Source of the DNA: a virus
Strand: one strand, 5' to 3'
Virus record (IMG/VR): IMGVR_UViG_3300021376_000060
Location: 1 to 59,836 of that record
Length of the DNA: 59,836 nt
Shown here piece after piece: positions 41,039-53,000 of this stretch. Positions within the stretch are counted from its first letter, which is position 1. Every line of letters begins with the position of its first letter. The position numbers and the translations under genes are program-made. The notes beneath the pieces are model-generated. The model was not told the DNA's origin and ran no database searches. It was given only the letters and a program-made list of their open reading frames with translations.

Positions 41039-44000
41039 AGTTGACATAGTTTTTATACTTAAGTGGGTTGAAACGAATTACACTTGCAGAAGTATTAATT
41101 CCACTAAAACCATAAGATTTAAATTCTTTCGGTTCATTTCTGGAAAGATCATAAATTCTTCCCCAACTAAATTCTCCAATATAGTTGGAAGTAGTAATAG
41201 ATCCTCCAGAATAAGTAGTAATTCCGAGATAATCCCAGGTATAATACGTGGAATCAAAGAATATTGTTGATGATCCCATTCCAATAGTGCTTATTCCAGT
41301 TGTAGGTTCTACTACTGCAAATACTCTCTTGATAACTGTTGTTCCAACTCCAACAACATTTTTGTAATGAGTTTCGATAGTATCTACTTGATAAATTCCA
41401 TCGACATATTGAGTAGAAAGTCCAATAATTGATCCATTAGTTCTATATGTGAAGAAGTTTGTAGATGATGCTCCAACATTTGAATTTTGAACAACAAAGA
41501 AGTCACCAACTTGGATCTGACTTACTGTAATTGCAGTTCCTACAACATCAGTATCTCTCAAGAACGAATCTTGTGGTATATAAAGATCAAATATGTTTTT
41601 ATCGGAACCAGAAATTGTGGATATACCATATCCAACAATAGTGCCAAAATCACCAATATAAGATACTGAATCGATTGTTTCTTTTGTAACTGCTGGTGGT
41701 TCTATTAATACTACTGGTGGATTTGATGTAGTATATCCAGTTCCGGGAGAAGAAACTACAATATTAGATACAGTGCCTGCAGAAGAAACAACAGATAATA
41801 CTGAAGCTCTTTGTGTTGATCCAAGACCAACGGGATTTTCGATTACTATTTCTGGTGGATTAGTTGAAGTGTAACCTATACCACCATTAGAAATAATAAT
41901 TGATGATATTGTTCCTGCGGCAGAAACCACAGCAGTAGCGGATGCGGCAACTAAATCGTTTTGAGAAATGATTGTAATTTTATTTTGTGGAATCTCGGAA
42001 GTTCCATCATGCAAGTACTCATCATAACTATCAAAGAAAGTTTTTACACTCTCTACCCAAATTTGTGTAGATGAGATGCTTACATTTTCAATTAAGTTTG
42101 ATGTAGGAGTAATCAATGGTTCATAAAGAATTCTATCTTTACCAACTTCCTGCCCATTAATAATCTTATCCTCAGTTTGTCTGCACCATACAACAGGTCT
42201 TGCAAAGGTCTCATCTTGACTCAATCCAGGACCTGGATATACATTAGTTTCAACAACATCAGTTGATACAACATCAGTAACTAATCTACTATCTTCCTTG
42301 AATCTTGCAATATCACTATCAATCCTTAAAGTATCACCTTCTTTAACAGTTTCGAGAATATCAACATTAAGAGTATCAACATCACCGGTTCCTCTGTAGA
42401 AGAGAATTTTAGACGTATCTCCTACTTTCGGTGCTTCTTTAAATGTAATGATGCTTCCACCATTGAAGATATATGAAACATCAGGAACTTGTAAAATATC
42501 ATTGATAAAAATCAACAGATTTGCCTTTACTTCAATATTAGACCCTCTTCTAGATCTGATAGTAGTTTGTTCTCCATTAATTTTAATTGGGAAAGTGGTT
42601 TTTTCACCATCAAATAAGGAATCTATTGGATCAATAACCTGAAGATCCCCAATTGTCCATCCAGTAAATTCATCAGTAAAGGTTTGATCTACAGTAATTT
42701 GAAACTCTTGGAGGGAAACCGATGTGTTAGTAGGAATTCCAGTAGTTCCACCAGTAGCAACAGTAAGAACTTGCCCCTGACCATAACCATATCCAGTGTT
42801 TCTAATTTCAAAGGAAATTACACTCGAACCTTGACCAACTACTATATCTGCAACAGCAGCAGTTCCAAGTCCACTTGAGGAAGAACTGTAGATAAGAGGA
42901 ATATTTGAATATGAAAGCGGATCATCAAAAATAACGATAGGTGGATTTGTTGAAGTATATCCAGTTCCTGGATTTGTAATTGCGACTCCAGTAATATGAC
43001 CATTAACAACTGTTGCAATACCAATGTATGTAATGTTTGGAATTCCAGTGCTAGAAGTTGCAATACCAACATTAACAGTTTGAATTCCAGATCTATATCC
43101 AGATCCACTGTTTCCAATACTGATGAGAGAAATTGTTCCTGCTATGGAAACTGTTGCTGTTCCGCCAGCAGAAACCAAAGGTTGATATCCAAGACCAGAA
43201 GTAGATCCAACAGAAACAATCACTCCACCAAGAGGAACATTACTTGTATTAACATCATAAGAGGTGGAAGATATTGTTCCAGTAAATGTTATAGATGTAA
43301 TTCCGGTATTTTCGGAAAGATCATAATCACCTACAATTTGAACAGATCCAACTCTTGCTGGACCTTGGAAAATATCATTAATCAAAATGATCGCATTACT
43401 CGTAGAGAATCCTGAGATATTGGATCTATTTGATTTCAATGTAAATGTATTATTTGTTCCATTAAATCCTGATGATATATCATCAAAGATGTAATTATGA
43501 GAATATGATTCAGAATCTCCATTTACAATTCCGGATCTAATAAATGATCTACCACTAAATGTAGAATGAGTTTCTATTCCAACAAAATCTCTACTATCTG
43601 GAGGGTTAGTAGTCGATCCAATAGGAGTTGGTCCATATGGAGCAGTTACAAAGTTAATTGTGTTTCCTATGATATTAAAATCACCATTAACTTTTGTGAT
43701 TGTGGAATTGATTGCATGAGTTGCAATACCAGTTCCCATCCATGCTCTTTGAACCAAGACGATATTAGTCGATCCAAATCCAACAGAATTGACCCTCATA
43801 ATTTCATCATCAACTTTAACTAAATCACCACCAAAGAAAGATGTAATTCCAGAGAAAGTCAATCTATCATCTACAATAGAAACTTCTTTTGATGCCGTTG
43901 TTGTTACTGAGGTTGCGACTATTGGAGATTGAATAAGATTATCGATTCCGATTAAAACTCTTGCATTTTGATTTGTGGAAACAAATCTATGAGAAGTTCC

Positions 44001-47000
44001 AATACCAACAGTGGTTATATCTAAGATATTTGGTGGATTGCGAAGAGCATCGGATGCGGATGCAGCCACTCTAACTTTAAGATCACTTTCTTTTACAATA
44101 TAAAGAGACGATGGTAACTTATCAGTTGATCCAACTCCACTGATTGTGGTTGTTGCAATACCAATTGCTTGTGTAGTTCCTGCTCCTGCAAAGGAGTATA
44201 TAACTTTTTCACCAGTTATAAAGAAATGTTCTGGTATTGTGATTGTATTATTAGTTACACTTACTATATCAGAATTACTTCCATCAAAATATCTTTCAAA
44301 GATTGGTTTTTGTTTGTGAGTCAGTCCAAATGCTCTCTTGACATCAGTTTCTGATCCAGTATAGAATCCATATCCAGTTCTTATAAACGCATTAGTAAAA
44401 TCTATCGTTCTATTTGCAATAGTTAGATCGACCAGACCTATAGGATTCTGATATACTCTTACTTCTACATCAGTATCTGCATTTGCGGTAAATGTAAGAT
44501 CAACATCACCAGATGGTTTTACGGTTGCTCCAATCGATCCAATAGAAGAATTGGTTTGAATGATACCAAACTCAACAAAATATGCTTCAGTATCATCATC
44601 AACCAAAACAACTTCAGAAACTTGATACTGATTGTTGGTCAAATCTTCAACACTGACAACATAGTAGGAACCTTCATATGTTGAACTATAACTTGCTATT
44701 GTTGTTATTCCTGGTGTTGGTGTTGATGAAATTGCAACATGACTAGATTCAATTCTAGTATCATTAAGTATTTCAGTTCCAATTCCCACAGAAATTGTGC
44801 TTGATATTGATACTCTTACCGAGTTTATGTCAAATTGAACTGGTGTGGATGTGTAAGGAATAAGATCGATATTAATATTAGATCCGGAATAATATGCATG
44901 ATATGTTCCCAACCCTAAAGAAGAATATGAGTCATCATTAACTGTATTTAATTGACCATATTCTTGCAAGATAATATCAGTTCCATTATGTAAAATTGTA
45001 AGTTCATCAAATTCATGATATGATGAATTAGTAGCTCCGATTTGAACTAAAACCTTAGAAGATCTGTAAGTAGATGCAATACCAACAATAGTAGTTGCAG
45101 ATGATGTTCCTGATGGTATACTAGTAGTTGCTGATCCAACAAAAACAGTATCTCCCAAGTCCGTAGAACCTATTGAAACAATAGAATCTCTTATATCAAA
45201 AGAAACAGTACTTACATCATAATCATTAATCGTCGATCTTGTTGGATAGAAAAGAAGATTTCCGTCTAGACCAGTAATACTAAAATCAAATGATCCCATA
45301 TCGTAATAACTATCAACTCCACCATATTGATTAATGTATGCAGTTGATCCATCATGAACTAAAGAAACTAAAGATACTTGTCTTTGGGAAGTAAATCTTC
45401 TATCCTTTATAAAGGTCAGATATTTAACAGACCTAGAATCTAATCTAAATGTATCAACAATACTAAATTGTGTTGATCTTGGATTGCTATTAAATTCATC
45501 ACTAATATCATCAATTAAAAGAACTCTATTTCCAATAGACTCGATATAATCTTGAAGAACACGAGATCCAAATATTATTTCATCGGATCTTACACTTCCA
45601 TCAACTATAAAATTATTTTCTGTAACTAAATCGAAATCGTAAACACAATTAAGATCTATTGAACGAGAAAGATCAGCAATTCCAGAAACATCGCCCAAAT
45701 TCTGTTCTGTATTAATTCCAGATATGGTAGGAGATGACTCTACTACCAAATCACTAAATCTCTTGAATCCTGCGGTGTGATTGAGATTAGCTACGGCATC
45801 ATCCCAAACTTCAACGGAAACTGGAGATTTAATTGCATAAGAGAAATACTGATAATAGTCATTATCATGAACTCTTTGGAATTGATTATCCAAGAATCCT
45901 GTCTCGGTTTGCCATCCCTTTACAACTGTTGAAGCAGACCCCACTATGTAGTTCGCGGTAGATGTAGTTACGTTTCCAATTATTCCACTTGATGTTGAAG
46001 TTCTGCCCGTAATAACATCACCAGAATTGAAAGTATCATTAGTGGAAACTTTTAGAATTTCATTTATATCATTCCAATCAACTACGACACCAAAAGAACC
46101 ATTAGAAGATACAGTTTCTCCTTTATTAAAGATATTCTTTTCGAGTACAATATTGAATATTGGGAACTGTTTTTGAAGAACAATTCTTCCAGAAGAATTT
46201 ACAGAATCAAAAGTTCCTGGTACTTCTCCATTAGAAAGATAGTTTGAGATATTGTATGAAACAGTAGCCCCAACACCTCCAATATTTGGATCAGTATTTA
46301 CTATAGTAAACAGAGTGTAGTTATAGTTTGATGAATTATATCCTTTTCCTGTAGAACCAACACCAACACTAGTGTTCTCAATAAGAACCTTATCTCCAAT
46401 ATTGAATGGGAAATCTGATGCGTTACTAAAACTAGAACCTAAGGTAACGACAACATCATTAGAAGAAGAAATAAATCTAATCGAACTAATTCCAACTCCA
46501 TTAGTGTTATTGACTGGAATAATAGTTGGAGTTACATTATTAATAGATTTGGTATTCTTTAAAATAGTTACCGTCTTAGAATCCAAGTTATATCTAAGAT
46601 CTACATCAGATACGACTTTATTTGTAAGTCCATCCAAAACAATAAGATCTGGTGCAATAGAATATCCTCTACCAGCAGATGCTATTCCGATAGATTTGAA
46701 TGATGCTTGTGGTGTTACCTTTATAACATTAGGAAGTTTTGCCGTAGGTCTTACCGAGTAATCGTTAGAATACCCAAATCCAATATCATCAATAGTTGTC
46801 TTAAGAACTTTTCCAATACTATTAGTAGATACTTCTAAAACTTCTCCTGAACCAAGTTCTGATGAAACATTTTCAATCTCAGGAATAGATTTTAAATTAA
46901 GTCCACCATAATTTGTGGAAATAGATTCAATCTCACCATAGGCATTTGGAGAATTGGTTACATATGTTGTTGAAGAATTTGTCGTATCATATGAAGATTT

Positions 47001-50000
47001 TTCGGGAGTATTTGATAGTATGTAAGTGAAAGATGTTGAAGTAATTCCCGATACTGTATGAGTCCCGTTGTAAACACTCTGTACAACATTAACTGCGCTG
47101 CCATCCACTACTTCATTATCTACTATAATTTCTTCCTTAACAATTGGAATAATACTCAGATTTGTTGGAGTAAGTTTATAGTATAATTTTCTTGGTGTCG
47201 AATCATTTACTCTCAAAGCAACAGTAGCATTTGTATCAATACCAACTCTTCCAGTTCTTACAACTTCTACATTATTCGAATCGGTAAATTCAAATGGGAA
47301 GTTGAAATTGGGATCAGTGTAAAAATCAAAGTCAAATGCGGAATAAAGGATTCCGCTGTTAGTAAATGAAAGTGTGGGACTTGATACGTCGAATAATAAA
47401 GTATTTTTGGTTGTTAGATTAATAGATGGATTTACTGGTGAAATTGATCCATCCGATGCCGATGTTATGTTTATTTCGTTTCTTTCTACTCTGGAGGAAT
47501 AATAGTAACTGTTTGAAAGTTTGATAGTATTCTTATCAACTACGATTACATAATAAATTTCTTCGTTGGAAAGTCCTCCAGATGGTGATGATGAAGTATA
47601 GATTACCTTTTGGCTTGTGTATAATCCATGATTTGGTATCGTTATTGTATTTCTTGCAGTATCAACTGCAGAAGATAAGAAATCTAATTTATTGATAATT
47701 AATCTTCTGTTATAATCATTATAAGAAACTGAAATTTGAGTAGAAATTCCAGAAACAACATTTAAGGTAACAGAATCGCCTAATGCAAGTCCGTGAGTTG
47801 ATGCGGTGGAAACGGTTGCTTGATTCTTTGAAATATTACCAGTTAAAATATTTTCATAATTTGTGGTAAAACTGTGAATTTCTCCACTACCAGCACCAGT
47901 AAAATATAGAAGATCTGAAGCCGTTGATATTCCTGCATAATAACCAGTTGTACCAAGTCCAACTCGATAGGAACTGATACCAATTAAATCAGAAGTCAAT
48001 CTGGTTGCATAAACAACAGAATTATCTGATAATTGATACGATGAAACTCCATCCGTTGAAATGGATATTTGAGTTCCTCCATTTGAAGAGTAAATTAACT
48101 CATCTCCAGATATCAATTGATGATTTGGAAGATAAATTGATCTTGTAGGAATAGAAATCTGAGTAGCACCAACTCCAGGATTTGAGAATGTGAGTGTAGT
48201 TGCAACTCCAGGACCAGAAGTGGTTCCTATTCCCAAAGATTCCGATGGATTGAAATAAAATTCAGTATTTAATTTATAGTCATAGTTATTTTCAATATCC
48301 AAATTGATGAATAATTTTCTAGTAACCTCAGTAATTGCAATACCTACGGAATATGTGCTAATTCCTGATATTTCTCCAATATTTCTAAGAACTCGTACTC
48401 TTGATGACTCCGAATCTACATTTAATATCTTTACTCTTTCATCAAGAACTTGATAAATGTCATTTTCTTTTATAAAGATCTCTGAAAGATTTCCAATTAC
48501 ATTAAAGTAGGTTACTAAACCAGTATATCCAGTAGATCCAATTCCAGTGGATACGATTAAACTGTTTATACTATTTGAAATAGTATCTACCCGAGGATTC
48601 TCAAAATCAGATGTAAATGTTACAGTATCTCTATTATTGAAATAGTGAGGTGTAGTTGAAAATGCAACATATCCATTTGAAGATGGATAAAATTCTAAGT
48701 TCGTTAACTCTGATGAAGCTACACTAACAGAACTTACTGATTTTCCTTTAATTAACGAAACACTAGCTACTGGTTTTTTTGATGAAAGATCTACCTCTTT
48801 AAAAATAATCTTATCGCCAACTTGGTAATTGATTCCTCCAGTCAGAATACCAACCGAATTTATGGTGCCACTTGATACTGACTTTACATGAGAGACTTGC
48901 TCTCTAACTTTGTTTGGATCATATAAGAATCGATAACCACTATTAGAATTTGTAATATTATATGGTGTAGTATTACGAATCCAATTAGTTTCATTAATAT
49001 TAATGTCTTCTTGGTTGGAAGATTTTAAGAAATTGAATGTTTCTGGTTTTGATTTGTAGGTGTTTCCGATAAAGTATGGGAATACTGGTGATTTATAATT
49101 TCTAAAAACTCCTACCGAATCTATCTGGCCAGAACTAATAGTAGTGAAATATGCATAAACACCATTAGGATACTCTGGAGTTATGCAGAATCTTCCATTA
49201 TTTTCATCGAGATCTCCATCACCAATAAACTCATAATCCTCAACAAAAAATCCAGCAGGGTACAGTGTAGTACTTGGTCTGTTTGGTTGAAGATTTAATT
49301 TGTAACCAGAGACCATAGATCTAATAGATCCTCCAGTAATTGATGAATATCCATATGGACCATAAATTGGATTTCCATCATAAGCCCATCCGATAATAGG
49401 AGAGTGTGCACTTGATGTTACTTCCTTACCATTAATTACTTGTAAATCTGGTTGATAAAAAATCTGACCGTTTCTATATCTTGTTCCAAGAACTGAAGAT
49501 CTTAATTTTCTTGGAGAATAAAGATGGAAATACTGAAGACCGAACCCAGAGAAACTATCTCCCAATACACCATCATCATCGATGATTTGATTGGTTTGTA
49601 AAAATCTTTCAAACAAGTTAACATTCCAAGATTTGATACTGCACTCAAATTTTGCCGATAACCCTGCAGCCGTTACTTCAATAATAGTATCAGAATCCAA
49701 ATATCCCAATCCACCAAAAACTATAGTTACGGATGTTATAGTTCCATTTGAAATTATTGGAGTCAATAATGCACCAGATCCACTTCCACTAACAGTTATG
49801 TTTGGTGGTGAGTTGTAATTTGTTCCTGGATCATTAATAATAACATCAACAATAGAACCATTATTAATTACGGGAGTTAGTTGAGCACCACTTCCATTTA
49901 AAAGTAAAAATTCTGGTTGTCTATTGTAATTTAAAATATCATCAGATCCAAAATTATTTCCACCACTTTGGACATGGACAGATTCAATACTTCCTCTAAA

Positions 50001-53000
50001 AACTGGTTGAAGAGTTGCATTAAAATCTTGGCCTGTTAACGTCGAAACACCTATTGCCCCAGATACAGTTACCGTTATTGGTTCATAATTAAAAATATGA
50101 ATACCACTTCCAACACTTATAAGATCTACATAATTTTTGGTGATATAATTTAAGTTGATTGGTTGTGTTGTGGAGGTTCCAACCAAAGATAATTTAAAAC
50201 TATCATCATCAATTTTAGTTACATAGTATGTTGAAGTTGATAATAATCCTACTACAGGGCTTTCGGTAAAATCGTAAGTTAAAACTTCTCCATTCTGATA
50301 TCCATGATTTTGGATATTAATAATGTTAGAAGCAGTGTTGATTCCTGATACTGTAGAGGTTCTCTTTTTGTTTTCGTAATTAGAACCTGGATTTATTACT
50401 GTAATTGATCCAATTTTTCTTTTCTTATTGGAAGATTTAAATCTTTGAATTCCACTTCCATTATTTACAAGAGAAACCGTATTTACTCCAAGAATGCTAT
50501 CAGAGTACGTAGAATGAAGTTTGATGCTGTTAGAGTCGATTACAGATACGAAATACGAAGAATTTGTGGATAATCCACCAACAACAGTTTGTCCCTGAGG
50601 ATCATATACAACCTGTTCATAATCTCTAAACTTATGATCTTCAATAAATGAGATTTCTCCTGTAGTTGCATTTATTGCGCCAGAAGTTGATCTTGCGTTG
50701 AAGGACACATAGTGATCAAAAGATACTAAATTAGACTTTGCTTCTGCTAAAGAACCATTACCACCAGAAATTCTGATTCTTGGTTCTTCTATATAATCAA
50801 ATCCACCATCTATAACGTCTATTCTTTCTAAACTTCCCTTTACATTACAGTAAGCAGTCGCACCAGAACCTACAGCATCCGAAACCTGAAGGACGGGGGG
50901 ATTAATTACATCATAATCAGAACCAGTTGATGTTACTGAGATCTCTTCAATTGGTCCATAAAAAACATTATTTTCAGATTTGTAATTTAGTACTTCGACA
51001 CCATTTACAAGAACACCAATTGCTCCAGGCAAAGTTTGGAATTCTTTTTCATCATCCACCGGATCAGATATTTTTCTAATTAACTTCTGTGGTTCAAGTT
51101 GTTTTGTTTCTAAGGAATCTGAAACAAAAGAAGAAAATTCTAACTTATTATTAGAGACAGTTCCAGATACAGATACAACTTTGTTTGCATAGAGATTTGC
51201 TCTACTTTTTGCTAACTGTATTGTTGAACTATCAACTTTTCTTACAAAATAAAATCCATCATCTATTCCAAGGTTGTTGCCTGCACCATTAGACCTATAA
51301 TAAACACCATCTCCCGTGTAGAATGGATGATTTGTAATCGTTAAATTAGTTCCACTAAAACTTCCAGAAAAAGTTACTGATCTGTCGTTTACTGTTATCT
51401 TTTGATCAAGATAAGTTGGTAATGATGGAGATGCGATATATAAAGATCTCTCCTTATCCGAATAAACATTCTGTACATTTGTTGTGTACTTATTGAGAGT
51501 AGGGTAATTGCTAGAATCAAATCTAGACAAAACTTTACTTACATCATAAACTTGAGATGGACTTAAAGAACCTTGACCTGAAACTGCAATTGACTTTTGA
51601 TTTCTGTAAGAGATCACAACACCAAAAACTTCTGTTCCGGGTCTTCCAAATGAAGGAAGTATAGAAACTCTATCTCCGATTACAAAGGAGTGGTCATCGT
51701 AAAAATTAATGGCATATGAATTATTCGACGAATCGAGTAATTCGACTGATTTTGTTGTATATGTTGTTGATACGTTAAAAAACCAGTTGTTGAATTTATA
51801 ATCTTCTAAACTATCACCAAGTGTTTTTATTTTAATCGGATCACCTGCAGAAAAAGAGCTATTCTGATTCTGAAGTACAATATCAGATAATACACCGGTT
51901 ACTCTAAACGTTACAACTCCTTGAGAATCATCATACCCATAGGCATATACATTTGATTTGATTTCAGTTCCACTTGGAATTTCTTGAGTAATTCCTGTAC
52001 AATTTAAAAACTGGGTAAGAGTTTTATCTGTGTATGTTATCGTAATCTGAGATCCATTTTCCAGATCTACAATTAACTCTCCAGATTGTGGAAATCCAAC
52101 TGTAGAATCTACATCGAGTGAAGTAAAATTAGGAGTAAATCCACCAACACTGGAATCTGTATCTCTAATATCAGTGATCAATAAAGTTTTTGGATGAATC
52201 GAAAATTCGCCAAAAACTGTTCCATCAACATCAATATCTCTATCATATCCAATATCTAAACTAAGAACATAATAATCTTTTTCTGCTCTTTGAATTCTTT
52301 CTACCTGAGTTACAGTTCCTCTTGCTCTGGGTAGAAAAGAATTTTCATCCTGATAAACAGTTCTGTTAACTAATTGATTTATATCTCCATTTATAGATTC
52401 GACAACCAAATCCTTAGTCACTCTATATTGAGCATCAGATGGTTGAATCAAATAATCTTGTGGTCTTATAACTGTAACATCTTTGCCATACAAAGCCCTG
52501 AATAAAATTTCAAAAGAACCTTCAGTTCCTTTTGATGAATAGAAATCTACTGCCTGCTTAATAAAGAGACCATCATTTAAACCAGTAAAAAGTGTTCTGT
52601 CTTCAAACCCTGGAGTTACTTGAGTCTTTAATTTTGTAAAGAATTTTTGAAGGAAAAGAATACTGAGGTTTTTTACAGTCGCCGACGAACTATGTTCCTG
52701 TACGGCAGAATCAGTAAAAACAAGTTCGTCGGGATTTAATGAATTATCTAAAGATGTTGTCCCACTAAAACCCCTAATACATCCAGTAAAAGAGGTTGCA
52801 GTTTTTCCGGTATATGTTATGATCTCTGAATCAATTAAAAGAAGACCGTAAGAATCTGGAAATCCAGCAGTAGAGGCTACGTTAATGATAGTATCAAAAA
52901 AAGATACGTTAGATGTGAGAGTAGTAGAATCGATTAAATTCGATAACGTATCTACTTTTACATACTGATCTAAGTTAGATGCTAAATCATATACTGATCC

